Shown here: positions 19,962 to 29,001 of the stretch, one piece after another
How positions within the stretch are numbered: position 1 is the stretch's first letter
Layout of the letters: the number at the start of each line of letters is the position of its first letter
Assembly (NCBI GenBank): GCA_007692585.1
Contig: REBU01000063.1
Coordinates: 1 to 64,000, forward strand
Source of the DNA: Paracoccaceae bacterium
Lineage (GTDB): Bacteria > Pseudomonadota > Alphaproteobacteria > Rhodobacterales > Rhodobacteraceae
Length of the DNA: 64,000 nucleotides
Direction of reading: 5' to 3'
Notes under the pieces: model-generated
Told to the model about the DNA's origin: nothing
The model's input: only the letters and a program-made list of their open reading frames with translations
The model's database searches: none
Translations under genes and position numbers: made by a program

Positions 19962-21272
19962 ATGACCCCGCATGACATTCACCCCCGGCCTGCATCGCCG
20001 CACACAGCCCTGCAGGGCTGCGGCCCGCTTCTGACGGATCTGACCGGAACGACAGGCGCCATGTCGCGCCCCTTGCGGCAGGCGCTGTTCGAATTCGTCC
20101 GCGCATATGGCAGCACCACCCGCGCCGAGATGGGCCGCAGACTGGGCGTCAGCGCGGCCTCTGTCAGTGCCGTGACCAGCGACCTGATCACCGAGGGGTT
20201 CCTGCGCGAAACCGCCGATCCCGACACGCCCGACACAGACCCCCCGCGCAGCGCGCGCGGGCGTCCGCCGGTCAGCCTGCAGGTCGCCGCCGAGGCTCAT
20301 CACGTCATCGGCGTCAAGCTCGGCGATCTGCGCCATACGGCGGTGCTCAGCGATTTCGCAGGCCAGCGCATCGCGGATCTGAGCCTGCCGACCCGCCCCC
20401 ACCGCAAGAGCGCCGCGATCCTGATCGCCGAAGCCCGCGCGCTGATCGACCAGTTGCTGGCGCAGCAGGGCATGTCGCGCGCGCAGATCCGCTGTGTGGG
20501 TCTGGGCATGGCGGGCATGGTCGATTACGCCACGGGCAACGTGCCTTGGTCGCCCATGCTGGATGCGCCGGGACTGGGCCTGCGCGCACAGTTCGAAGCG
20601 GCGTTGGGCGTGCCCGCTTATCTCGACAATGACGCCAATCTGCTGACCCTGGCAGAGCTGTGGTTCGGCGGCGGGCGCGGCAAATCCGATTTCGCCGTGG
20701 TCACGATCGAACATGGCGTCGGCATGGGGCTGGTCCTGTTCAACCAGCTCTACCGGGGCGCGCGCGGGATGGGGATGGAGCTGGGCCATACCAAGGTCCA
20801 GCTCGACGGGGCGCTGTGCCGCTGCGGCAAGCGCGGCTGTCTGGAAGCCTATGTCGCCGATTACGCGCTGGCCCGCGAAGCCGCAACCGCGCTTGATCAG
20901 CACGCCAGCTTCTCGGACAGCCCGCTGGCCCTGCTCGAAGATCTGTTCGCAGAGGCCCGGCGCGGCAATGAAGCGGCACTGTCGATCTTCCGCCGCGCCG
21001 GGCGCTATCTGGCGCTGGGCCTGTCCAATGTCGCGCAGATGTTCGACCCGGAAGTGATCATCCTCGCAGGTGGGCGGATGCAATATGACTACCTCTACGC
21101 GCGCGAAGTGCTGGCCGAAATGCAGGCCATGACGCTGACCGGCGCACGCGCGCCCGCCCGCGTCGAAATCCACGCCTGGGGCGATCTGGTCTGGGCGCAG
21201 GGGGCCGTGGCGCTGGCGCTCGGGCAATTGACCGACGATCTGCTGGGCGCGCAGCGGCAGGGCGCCGCATGA
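19962..21272 (+). CDS. ROK family transcriptional regulator (XylR-type repressor)
   Basis: This is a 436-residue ROK regulator. The N-terminal winged helix-turn-helix (about residues 30-75) includes TTRAEMGRRLGVSAASVSAV. The ROK domain follows, with the zinc-binding motif CRCGKRGCLEAY (about 285-296) and the sugar-kinase-like YLDNDANLLTLAELWFGG. GGGAGG sits 5 nt before the ATG at 19962; the longer upstream frame has no homology. Divergence from xylF points to xylose or xylulose sensing and repression of the xyl operon. Its 3' end overlaps the next gene by 4 nt. Confidence 0.88.
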   Translation: MTPHDIHPRPASPHTALQGCGPLLTDLTGTTGAMSRPLRQALFEFVRAYGSTTRAEMGRRLGVSAASVSAVTSDLITEGFLRETADPDTPDTDPPRSARGRPPVSLQVAAEAHHVIGVKLGDLRHTAVLSDFAGQRIADLSLPTRPHRKSAAILIAEARALIDQLLAQQGMSRAQIRCVGLGMAGMVDYATGNVPWSPMLDAPGLGLRAQFEAALGVPAYLDNDANLLTLAELWFGGGRGKSDFAVVTIEHGVGMGLVLFNQLYRGARGMGMELGHTKVQLDGALCRCGKRGCLEAYVADYALAREAATALDQHASFSDSPLALLEDLFAEARRGNEAALSIFRRAGRYLALGLSNVAQMFDPEVIILAGGRMQYDYLYAREVLAEMQAMTLTGARAPARVEIHAWGDLVWAQGAVALALGQLTDDLLGAQRQGAA

Positions 21273-22759
21273 GGGCGCTTGCAGCGCTCCTGCTCACCGC
21301 AAGCGCCGCGCATGCAGACCCCCTGCCGCGCTTCGATGATGTGAGCGCGCGCATCCCCACCCATGTCTATACGGGCGGATGGGAGCATTTCGTGGGCGGC
21401 GGGGTCGCCGCGCTGGATTGCTCCGGCAACGGCCTGCCCGATCTGGTGCTGGCGGGCGGCACGTCGGACGCGCTTCTCCTGCGCAACGAAGGCGCAATGG
21501 CCTTCACCCCCGAACCCCTGCCCATCACCGGCATGACCGGCGCCTATCCCATAGACATTGACGGCGACGGGCAGCTCGATCTGTTCATCCTGCGCGTCGG
21601 GCCGAACATGGTGCTGCGCGGTCTTGGCGATTGCGCCTTCGAGGACGCGACCGAAGCGCTGGGCCTTGATCCGGGCGATGCCTGGTCCACCGCCTTCACC
21701 GCCTGGTGGGCACCCGGTGCGCCCCGCCCCACGCTGTTTGTCGGCAATTACGTCGACCGCAACGACCCGACAGGGCCGTTCTTCGCCTGCGACGACAATC
21801 AACTCCTGACCCCCGACGGCACCGGCTGGCGCGCCACCCCCCTCAGCCCCGGTTTCTGCCCGCTCTCGGCGCTCGCCGCCCGTGACGCCCGCGACCGGCT
21901 GACGCTGCGGCTCTCGAACGACCGGCACTACTATGTGCGCGGCGGGGCCGAGCAGATGTGGGACATTGCCGAACAGCGTTTTCTGGGGCCTGAGGATGGC
22001 TGGGGCGACTGGCAGCTCTGGGGCATGGGCATCGCCAGCCGCGACATCACCGGCAACGGGCTGGCGGATGTGTATCTGACCTCCATGGCCGATCAGATGC
22101 TGCAACTGGCGCAACCGGGTGGCAGCTACAGCGTCGCGCCCTATGCGATGGGCCATACCGCGCACCGGCCCGCGACAGGCGATGATGGCCGCCCTTCGAC
22201 CGGCTGGCACGCGCAATGGGGCGATGTGACGAATAACGGGCGCGCGGATCTGTTCGTGGCCAAGGGCAATGTCGATCAGATGCCCGATCTGGCGATGGCT
22301 GATCCCAACACGCTGCTGATCCAGGGGCAAGATGGACGCTTCACCGAAGTCTCCGACCGCGCAGGCATCGCAGACCCCGAACGCAGCCGGGGCGCGGCGC
22401 TGATTGACCTGACGGGCGACGGGCGGCTGGATCTGGTCGTGGTGAACCGCCGCGCGCCTGCGCGGCTCTACCGCAATGTGACCGAGGGAACCGGCAACTG
22501 GCTGGCGGTCGATCTGCGCCAGAGCGGCGCGAATACCTTCGCCATCGGCTCGCGGGTCACCGTGACCACGGATCAGGGCGCGCAATGGCAAGAGGTCAGC
22601 ATCGGCGGTGGCCATGCGGGCGGCCATCTGGGGCCGCTGCATTTCGGTCTGGGCCATGCCAGCGAAGCGCAGCTGCATGTGATCTGGCCCGACGGGCAGG
22701 AAAGCCACAAAATTGCCACCAGTCTTAACCGCCGCGTAACCTTGATGCGCGAAGATTGA
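21269..22759 (+). CDS. Secreted FG-GAP/VCBS repeat protein with ASPIC/UnbV domain (CRTAC1 family)
   Basis: This 496-residue protein has a short signal peptide (MRALAALLLTASAAHA). Several FG-GAP/VCBS calcium-loop repeats follow, for example DIDGDGQLDLFIL (about 93-105), DITGNGLADVYL, VTNNGRADLFVA and DLTGDGRLDLVVV. The C-terminal ASPIC/UnbV segment contains AIGSRVTVTTDQG and WPDGQ. A beta-propeller exported to the periplasm or surface is expected. Its function is unknown. The start overlaps the ROK stop by 4 nt (ATGA), so it is translationally coupled to a sugar regulator, which is unusual for this family. Confidence 0.85.
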   Translation: MRALAALLLTASAAHADPLPRFDDVSARIPTHVYTGGWEHFVGGGVAALDCSGNGLPDLVLAGGTSDALLLRNEGAMAFTPEPLPITGMTGAYPIDIDGDGQLDLFILRVGPNMVLRGLGDCAFEDATEALGLDPGDAWSTAFTAWWAPGAPRPTLFVGNYVDRNDPTGPFFACDDNQLLTPDGTGWRATPLSPGFCPLSALAARDARDRLTLRLSNDRHYYVRGGAEQMWDIAEQRFLGPEDGWGDWQLWGMGIASRDITGNGLADVYLTSMADQMLQLAQPGGSYSVAPYAMGHTAHRPATGDDGRPSTGWHAQWGDVTNNGRADLFVAKGNVDQMPDLAMADPNTLLIQGQDGRFTEVSDRAGIADPERSRGAALIDLTGDGRLDLVVVNRRAPARLYRNVTEGTGNWLAVDLRQSGANTFAIGSRVTVTTDQGAQWQEVSIGGGHAGGHLGPLHFGLGHASEAQLHVIWPDGQESHKIATSLNRRVTLMRED

Positions 22760-22800
22760 GGTCCGGGGCAATCCCGCCCCCGACCACAGGAGCCGCACAG

Positions 22801-24006
22801 ATGCCGCAGCCGAAATCCGTCCTTGTCACTGGCGCAGGGTTCAGCGGAGCAGTGGTTGCGCGGGCGCTGGCCGAAGCGGGCCATCTTGTGACCGTGATCG
22901 ACGCGCGCGACCATGTGGCAGGCAATTGCCACACGGCGCGCGACCCTGAAACCGGGGTAATGGTGCATCATTACGGCCCGCATATCTTCCACACCGATGA
23001 TGCGCAGGTCTGGGACTATGTCAGCGCCCATGCGCAGATGATGCCCTATCGCCATCAGGTGAAAGCCCGCGTGGGTGGCCGGGTCTATTCCCTTCCGATC
23101 AACCTGCACACGATCAACCAGTTCTACGGCATCTCGCTCTCGCCGGCCGAGGCCCGCGCCTTCATCACGGCCCAGTCGCGCGGGGCCCCTGTCCAGTCCT
23201 TTGAGGATCAGGGCCTGCGCTTCATCGGCCCCGCGCTCTACGACGCCTTCTTTCGCGGCTATACGCGCAAGCAATGGGGGGTTGACCCCACCCGCCTGCC
23301 CGCCTCGATCCTCAAACGTCTGCCCTTGCGCTTCACCTATGACGACAATTACTTCGCGCACAGGTTTCAGGGCATCCCGCGCGACGGCTACACGCCGCTC
23401 GTCGCCTCGATCCTCAAACACCCGCGCATTGCACTGCGACTGAAGACACGCGCGGAGGATGTCGATACCAGCGCTTACGATCATCATGTCTATACAGGCC
23501 CACTCGACCGATATTTCGGCCACAGGCTGGGGCGGCTCAGCTATCGCAGCCTGCGCTTCGAACATGAGCGCGTGGCGGCACCCCATCAGGGCACAGCCGT
23601 GATGAATTACTGCGATGCGGATATCCCTTTCACCCGGATCACCGAACATATGTATTTCGCGCCCTGGGAAGCTGCGGGGTTCACGCGCTCGGTGATCACG
23701 CGCGAATACAGCCACAGCGCGGGGCGCGACGATATCCCCTATTACCCGGTGCGGCTTCTGGACGACAAATCGCTGCTCGCGCGCTATGATGCGCTCGCCC
23801 GCGCCACGCCCGGCGTGACCTTTCTGGGGCGGCTGGGGACATATGCCTATCTCGACATGGATGTGGCGATCCGGCGCGCGCTCGATGTCGGCCAGCATCT
23901 GACACAGGCTTTCGCGCGCGACCAAAGCCCGCAGGTCTTCGTCCACCCGCTCTGCGCCTCCGAAAGCGCTGCATCCGACCCGCGCCCGGTCATCGCAGCC
24001 GAATAG
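22801..24006 (+). CDS. glf: UDP-galactopyranose mutase
   Basis: This flavoenzyme converts UDP-galactopyranose to UDP-galactofuranose for surface polysaccharides. The 401-residue product starts with a Rossmann FAD motif, VLVTGAGFSGAVVARALAEA. It continues with GPHIFHTDDAQVWDYV (about residues 59-74), the family YTRKQWG segment, and MNYCDADIPFTRITEHMYF with the usual active-site Arg and Tyr. AGGAG lies 8 nt before the ATG at 22801. It is 41 nt downstream of the FG-GAP gene. No glycosyltransferase or polysaccharide genes are adjacent. Confidence 0.93.
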   Translation: MPQPKSVLVTGAGFSGAVVARALAEAGHLVTVIDARDHVAGNCHTARDPETGVMVHHYGPHIFHTDDAQVWDYVSAHAQMMPYRHQVKARVGGRVYSLPINLHTINQFYGISLSPAEARAFITAQSRGAPVQSFEDQGLRFIGPALYDAFFRGYTRKQWGVDPTRLPASILKRLPLRFTYDDNYFAHRFQGIPRDGYTPLVASILKHPRIALRLKTRAEDVDTSAYDHHVYTGPLDRYFGHRLGRLSYRSLRFEHERVAAPHQGTAVMNYCDADIPFTRITEHMYFAPWEAAGFTRSVITREYSHSAGRDDIPYYPVRLLDDKSLLARYDALARATPGVTFLGRLGTYAYLDMDVAIRRALDVGQHLTQAFARDQSPQVFVHPLCASESAASDPRPVIAAE

Positions 24007-24386
24007 CGCGCGCGGCCCAGGTAAAATTCCCGCTGCGACCGCGCATCTCGCCCGGCGCGCTGCGGCTCTGCATGATCACAGGCGCGGCCATAGCCGGAAC
24101 GCAGCAGCGATCACAGCAGGACAACGCCTGCGCGCGACCGAGCAGACTGCCCCCATCCTTTGGTCTAATTGCGCGACAGGGTGATTCGCTGTTCTCTGTC
24201 GGCAACCAAAAAGCCGTGCCATCTGTTCCAATGGTTCGGCCAAACTGGCCCGGACCAGAGGCGCTCTGCCGCAATGACATGGCAGAAATCGCTTCGCGGC
24301 CAGGGTGATGCGCGTCTGACCCCGGTCAGGCACAGACGACTTACCAAGCCGTCACGAGGAGGCGGCATATTCAGGAGGAAGACCCA
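24007..24386 (+). promoter_or_regulatory. Leader region upstream of the aldehyde dehydrogenase gene
   Basis: This 380-bp gap has no convincing coding frame. It must carry the aldehyde dehydrogenase promoter. An inverted repeat CTGACC-CC-GGTCAG at 24316-24329 lies 57 nt before the start codon and could be an operator. A strong AGGAGG-type ribosome-binding site follows near 24374. I cannot assign a regulator. Confidence 0.4.
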
Positions 24387-25907
24387 ATGAACCAGATGAC
24401 CCAAGCTGATTTCCGCACATCATCGCCTTTCCGCGAGCGCTATGGCAATTTCATCGGTGGCAAATTCGTCGAGCCCGTGAACGGGCGCTACATGGACAAC
24501 ATCACGCCGATCACCGGCCAGAAAGTCTGCGAAGTCGCACGCTCGGACGCCGCTGACATCGAACTCGCGCTCGATGCCGCACATGCCGCGAAGGACGCCT
24601 GGGGCAAGACCTCTGCGACCGAGCGCTCGAACATCATTCTGCGCATCGCCGACCGTCTGGAGCAAAACCTCGACCTGCTGGCCGCCGCCGAGACATGGGA
24701 TAACGGCAAGCCCATCCGCGAGACGACCAATGCCGATATCCCGCTGGCCGTGGACCATTTCCGCTATTTCGCGGGCGTGTTGCGCGGGCAGGAAGGCACC
24801 ATGTCGCAGATCGACAATGACACGGTCGCCTATCACTTCCAGGAACCGCTCGGCGTTGTCGGCCAGATCATCCCGTGGAACTTCTCGATCCTGATGGCGG
24901 CATGGAAACTCGCCCCGGCCCTGGCCGCGGGCAACTGCATCGTCCTCAAGCCCGCCGAGCAGACCCCGGCGGCAATCCTTGTGCTGGCGGAGCTGATCGC
25001 AGACCTGCTGCCTGCCGGTGTGCTGAACATCGTAAACGGTCTGGGCGCGGAAACCGGCGATGCGCTGGCGCGTTCGAACCGGATCGCCAAGATCGCCTTC
25101 ACCGGCTCGACCGCGACAGGCCGCAAGATCATGGAAGCCGCAACCGTCAACCTGATCCCGGTCACGCTGGAACTGGGCGGCAAGTCGCCGAACATCTTCT
25201 TCTCCGACATCATGGCGCAGGATGATGCGTTCCTCGACAAGGCCGTGGAAGGGTTCGTGCTCTTTGCCTTCAACCAGGGCGAAGTCTGCACCTGCCCGAG
25301 CCGCGCGCTCATTCAGGAAGACATCTACGAGGAATTCATCGCGCGCTGCATCGCACGGGTGAAAGCCATCAAGCAGGGCGACCCGCGCGACATGAACACG
25401 ATGCTGGGCGCGCAGGCCTCCAAGCAGCAGCATGACAAGATCATGTCCTATTTCACCATCGGTGTGGAAGAAGGCGCGGAAGTGCTGACCGGTGGCGCCT
25501 CGGCCAAGATGGACGGCGATCTCGAAGGCGGCTTCTACATCGAGCCCACGATCTTCAAGGGCCACAACAAGATGCGCGTGTTCCAGGAAGAAATCTTCGG
25601 CCCGGTCGTGTCGGTGACGACCTTCAAGACCGAAGAAGAAGCGCTCGCAATCGCCAATGACACGATGTACGGCCTCGGCGCGGGTGTCTGGACCCGCGAC
25701 GGCACGCGCGCCTACCGCTTTGGCCGCGCAATCGAAGCAGGCCGCGTCTGGGTGAACAACTACCACGCTTACCCGGCGCATGCGGCTTTCGGCGGCTACA
25801 AGCAGTCGGGCATCGGGCGCGAAAACCACCGCATGATGCTGGATCACTACCAGCAGACCAAGAACATGCTGGTCAGCTACAACCCCAACAAGCTCGGCTT
25901 CTTCTAA
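24387..25907 (+). CDS. NAD(P)-dependent aldehyde dehydrogenase (AcoD/ExaC-like)
   Basis: This 506-residue aldehyde dehydrogenase resembles the acetaldehyde/AcoD group, which oxidises short aldehydes to acids. [20 protein letters not shown] is the cofactor-site segment. FTGSTATGR (about residues 233-241), the catalytic Glu in [12 protein letters not shown] (about 265) and the nucleophilic Cys in [12 protein letters not shown] (about 302) are all present. The C-terminal end [10 protein letters not shown] is typical of this subgroup. It converges on the glyoxylate cluster and is separated from it by a terminator. The real substrate is not determined by the sequence. Confidence 0.9.
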   Translation: MNQMTQADFRTSSPFRERYGNFIGGKFVEPVNGRYMDNITPITGQKVCEVARSDAADIELALDAAHAAKDAWGKTSATERSNIILRIADRLEQNLDLLAAAETWDNGKPIRETTNADIPLAVDHFRYFAGVLRGQEGTMSQIDNDTVAYHFQEPLGVVGQIIPWNFSILMAAWKLAPALAAGNCIVLKPAEQTPAAILVLAELIADLLPAGVLNIVNGLGAETGDALARSNRIAKIAFTGSTATGRKIMEAATVNLIPVTLELGGKSPNIFFSDIMAQDDAFLDKAVEGFVLFAFNQGEVCTCPSRALIQEDIYEEFIARCIARVKAIKQGDPRDMNTMLGAQASKQQHDKIMSYFTIGVEEGAEVLTGGASAKMDGDLEGGFYIEPTIFKGHNKMRVFQEEIFGPVVSVTTFKTEEEALAIANDTMYGLGAGVWTRDGTRAYRFGRAIEAGRVWVNNYHAYPAHAAFGGYKQSGIGRENHRMMLDHYQQTKNMLVSYNPNKLGFF

Positions 25908-25928
25908 GCCTTGCGGGACTGATCAAAG

Positions 25929-25955
25929 CGCCGCCCCCCCTCACCGGGGGCGGCG
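25929..25955. terminator. Bidirectional terminator
   Basis: A 10-bp perfect stem CGCCGCCCCC / GGGGGCGGCG has a TCACC-containing loop and is followed by a short T-containing tail. It lies between the convergent aldehyde dehydrogenase and mct genes. Confidence 0.75.
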
Positions 25956-25962
25956 TCTTGCA

Positions 25963-27207
25963 TTACTCGGCAGCCTTCGCAAACACCCCGTTCAGGCGCG
26001 GCCCGGTGACAATACCCTCGTCAAACAGCGCGCCGATTTCCCCCGATTGCAGCCCGGCCACATCCGCGAGCACTTCTTCAGTATGCGCGCCCAATGCGGG
26101 GGCCGGGACCGGGGCCTGCCGCGCGATCTCGGAGAAGCTGAGCGGCGAGGCAGGGGTCGGGTAGCTACCGATCCCCGGCTGATCGACCATATGAAACATC
26201 GGGTTTTCGGTCGACAGGTCCGGGTCTTCGCGCACTGCTTCCGCGAAGCTGCGGAACTGTGACCAAGTGACCCCGCCCGCGTCGAAGCTCTTCGCGAAAT
26301 CCGCAACCTTGTGGCTTGCGAAAAACGGCGCCAGCACTTCCGTGATCACCGCCCGGTGACGGAAGCGTGCGCCCTCATGGGCAAGGCTTTCGCCCAGACG
26401 GGCCTCCAGTGCCGCCATGGCGTCAACGGTCCCCGTGGCCTTCACCAGCCCCCGCCACTGCCGGTCGGTCAGCCCGATCACCATGACGCGCGCGCCATCG
26501 CCGCAGATGAAATCCTGCCCATAGCCGCCATAAAGCGCATTGCCGTATTTGGGCCGGTCGGTGCCGTTCACCGCCACTTCCCCGATGATCCCCAGATTGC
26601 CCAGCATCGCCGCCGCCGCATCTTTCAGCGAAAACAGCACTTCCTGCCCCTGGCCCGTGCGCAGCCGGTGACGCTCTGCCGCCAGAAGCGCCGTCACGGC
26701 CATGTTGCCTGCGATGCAGTCCCATGCGGGCAGCACATGGGCCACAGGCTCGCTCGACCCCTCCGGCCCGGTCGCGGTGGGAAAGCCCAAAGACGGATTG
26801 ACCGAATAATCCACTGCCGCGCGCCCATGCCGGTCGCCCAGTAGTGCCACCATCACCAGATCGTCACGATGTCGCGAAAGGGTTTCATGATCCATCCAGC
26901 CACGCACGCGCAGATTGGTCAGAAACAGCCCCGCATCGTCGCCCGGCGCGGTGATGATCCGCGTGATCAGCTCGCGCCCCTTTGGCGATTTCATATCGAC
27001 CGCGACGGATTTCTTGCCCTTGTTCAGCCCGGCCCAGAACAGGCTCTGCCCATCCCCGGTCACAGGCCAGCGCGCCGAGTCGAGGCCCCCTTCGATCCGA
27101 TCAAAACGGATCACTTCGGCCCCCATCTGCGCCAGCGTCATGCCCGCGAGCGGGATCGCCACAAAAGCCGAGCCCTCGACCACGCGCATCCCTTTGAGAA
27201 TTCCCAT
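25963..27207 (-). CDS. mct: Mesaconyl-CoA C1-C4 CoA transferase (2-methylfumaryl-CoA isomerase)
   Basis: This is a family III CoA transferase, 414 residues. It moves CoA within mesaconyl-CoA from C1 to C4. The whole sequence resembles Chloroflexus Mct as I remember it, including EGSAFVAIPLAGMTLAQMGA, RWPVTGDGQSLFWAGLNKGK, HVLPAWD and the C-terminal VDQPGIGSYPTPASPL. Asp163 in the PAWD segment matches the expected catalytic Asp. The start at 27207 begins the homology and lies 4 nt after the meh stop. It is the last gene of the leftward cluster. A different CaiB-type activity is possible but less likely with meh adjacent. Confidence 0.85.
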   Translation of the reverse strand: MGILKGMRVVEGSAFVAIPLAGMTLAQMGAEVIRFDRIEGGLDSARWPVTGDGQSLFWAGLNKGKKSVAVDMKSPKGRELITRIITAPGDDAGLFLTNLRVRGWMDHETLSRHRDDLVMVALLGDRHGRAAVDYSVNPSLGFPTATGPEGSSEPVAHVLPAWDCIAGNMAVTALLAAERHRLRTGQGQEVLFSLKDAAAAMLGNLGIIGEVAVNGTDRPKYGNALYGGYGQDFICGDGARVMVIGLTDRQWRGLVKATGTVDAMAALEARLGESLAHEGARFRHRAVITEVLAPFFASHKVADFAKSFDAGGVTWSQFRSFAEAVREDPDLSTENPMFHMVDQPGIGSYPTPASPLSFSEIARQAPVPAPALGAHTEEVLADVAGLQSGEIGALFDEGIVTGPRLNGVFAKAAE

Positions 27208-27211
27208 CGCC

Positions 27212-28096
27212 TCATCCCTCCCATTCAAATCGGGCTTGCAGCCCTTGGTGACCGGCTTCGGCCACAGTGCAGAGCCTGAGCGCCCCCGGCCCGTCCGCTT
27301 CGGCTTGCAGATGCAATTGCCCGTCAAACATCGGATGCACACCGCGGAAGCTGAACCGCGTGGGCGTGGCCCCGGTGTGGCGCATCGCCGCTTCCATCAG
27401 CAGCGTCGCCTGCATCGGCCCATGCACGACCAGGCCGGGATAGCGTTCTGCCCCGGTCGCATAGTCACGGTCGTAATGGATGCGATGCGCATTATAAGTC
27501 GCAGCCGAATAGCGAAACAGCCGCACCGGGCCGACCTCGACCGGTTCGCTGAAAATCGGGGCCTCCGGGGCCGGGATCGCACGCGGCGCGCGGAAGCTGT
27601 CGGGGATCGGCAGATAGACGATATCCTGTTCCTCGCGGATCTGCGCGCCGCCCTCGCCGCGCAGGTCATGGCCCACACGCACGAAGGCCATGTCGCCGGT
27701 GTGGCCTGTCTTGAAATCGACGCTCAGGATTTCCGAGCGTTTGGTGATCGTCTCGCCAATGGCAAAACGGCCCTTGAAGGACAGCTTCCCCCCCGCCCAC
27801 ATGCGCCGGTTGAAGGGCAGAGGCGGCAGGAACCCCCCGAGCTTGGGGTGACCATCCGTCGCGATCTCTGCAATCGGCACGAATTCGGGAAAGGCCACCC
27901 AATGCCACAGCACCGGCAGCACCGCGCCTGTGTGAATCGGCGGTTGGGGGGCGGCTGGATGTCCCAGCGCCCCCATGACCATGCCTGCAAATTCCGGGCT
28001 GACCGCGCCTGTGCGGCTCTCGACCCGCCCGACCCAGGATTGCGCCTGCTCAGGCGTCGCGGCTTCGCCCGTCATGGGCGCGTCGGGTTTGCTCAT
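27212..28096 (-). CDS. meh: Mesaconyl-C4-CoA hydratase (3-methylfumaryl-CoA hydratase)
   Basis: This is a double hot-dog (MaoC-like/FAS1-type dehydratase) protein of 294 residues, which adds water to mesaconyl-C4-CoA to give citramalyl-CoA. Typical segments are GGFLPPLPFNRRMWAGG (about 87-103), EEQDIVYL (about 155-162) and the hydratase motif in the second half, YNAHRIHYDRDYA followed by YPGLVVHGPMQATLL. It overlaps mtkB by 4 nt and is followed 4 nt later by mct, so the two are co-translated. Together they form the glyoxylate-branch pair known from the 3-hydroxypropionate bi-cycle. Confidence 0.82.
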   Translation of the reverse strand: MSKPDAPMTGEAATPEQAQSWVGRVESRTGAVSPEFAGMVMGALGHPAAPQPPIHTGAVLPVLWHWVAFPEFVPIAEIATDGHPKLGGFLPPLPFNRRMWAGGKLSFKGRFAIGETITKRSEILSVDFKTGHTGDMAFVRVGHDLRGEGGAQIREEQDIVYLPIPDSFRAPRAIPAPEAPIFSEPVEVGPVRLFRYSAATYNAHRIHYDRDYATGAERYPGLVVHGPMQATLLMEAAMRHTGATPTRFSFRGVHPMFDGQLHLQAEADGPGALRLCTVAEAGHQGLQARFEWEG

Positions 28097-28989
28097 GCGG
28101 CTTGCCTCACGCCCAGGACGCGGGCGATGGTTTCGCCCATGGCCGACGGGGTAGGCGCGACCGTGATGCCCGCCGCCGACAGGATTTCCACCTTTTCCTG
28201 CGCCGATTCCCCAAAGGCCGAGATGATCGCCCCCGCATGGCCCATCTTGCGGCCCTTGGGTGCCGACAGCCCCGCGATATAGGCCACGACCGGTTTCGTC
28301 ATGTGATCGCGCGCATAGGCCGCCGCCTCAGCTTCCTGCGGGCCGCCGATTTCACCGATCATCATCACCGCGTCTGTGTCAGGGTCATTCTCGAACAGCT
28401 CCAGAATATCGCGGAAGCTCGACCCATTGATCGGATCACCGCCGATACCGACCGAGGTCGACACACCGATGCCCAAGCTTTTCATCTGGCTGGCGGCCTC
28501 ATAGCCCAGCGTGCCCGACCGGCCCACGATGCCCACGCGACCGGGCAGGTAGATCGCGGGCGGCATGATCCCCATGAACCCCTTGCCGGGCGAGATCACA
28601 CCGGCGCAATTCGGCCCGATGAAGCGCATCTTGCGCGCGGCCGGGAAGCGACGCAGGAAGCGCTTGACCTTCATCATGTCCTGCGAGGGGATGCCATCGG
28701 TCACGCAGACCGCGAATTCCAGCCCGGCTTCCGCCGCTTCCATGATCGCATCCGCCGCACCGGGCGGCGGCACGAAAACGAGCGAGGCTTGCGCGCCCAC
28801 GGCTTCGACCGCTTCCGCGACCGTGTTGAAGATCGGGCGGCCCAGCACGGTTTCACCACCGCGACCGGGGGTCACACCGCCCACGACATTGGTGCCGTTC
28901 CTGATCATGTCTTCGGCATGGAACTGGCCGATGCGGCCCGACATGCCCTGGACGATGATGCGCGTATCTTCTTGAATCAGAATAGACAT
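28093..28989 (-). CDS. mtkB: Malate-CoA ligase (malate thiokinase) alpha subunit
   Basis: This is the CoA-binding and phospho-His subunit of an ADP- or GDP-forming acyl-CoA ligase, 298 residues. The N-terminal CoA-binding domain has IVQGMSGRIGQFHAEDMI and GGVTPGRGG. The phosphorylated His lies in GRKMGHAGAIIS (about residue 252). The sequence is closer to the Methylobacterium MtkB I remember than to SucD, and the neighbours (mclA, sgaA) support malate as substrate. Succinate-CoA ligase activity remains possible. GGAG precedes the ATG at 28989, which is 12 nt after the mtkA stop. Confidence 0.85.
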   Translation of the reverse strand: MSILIQEDTRIIVQGMSGRIGQFHAEDMIRNGTNVVGGVTPGRGGETVLGRPIFNTVAEAVEAVGAQASLVFVPPPGAADAIMEAAEAGLEFAVCVTDGIPSQDMMKVKRFLRRFPAARKMRFIGPNCAGVISPGKGFMGIMPPAIYLPGRVGIVGRSGTLGYEAASQMKSLGIGVSTSVGIGGDPINGSSFRDILELFENDPDTDAVMMIGEIGGPQEAEAAAYARDHMTKPVVAYIAGLSAPKGRKMGHAGAIISAFGESAQEKVEILSAAGITVAPTPSAMGETIARVLGVRQAA

Positions 28990-29001
28990 TTTCAGGCTCC
29001 T

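Noticed and set aside
25963-27207. Generic carnitine dehydratase or formyl-CoA transferase annotation
   Set aside because: The adjacent meh and the matching N-terminal and C-terminal segments point to mesaconyl-CoA C1-C4 transferase; a generic label would hide this.
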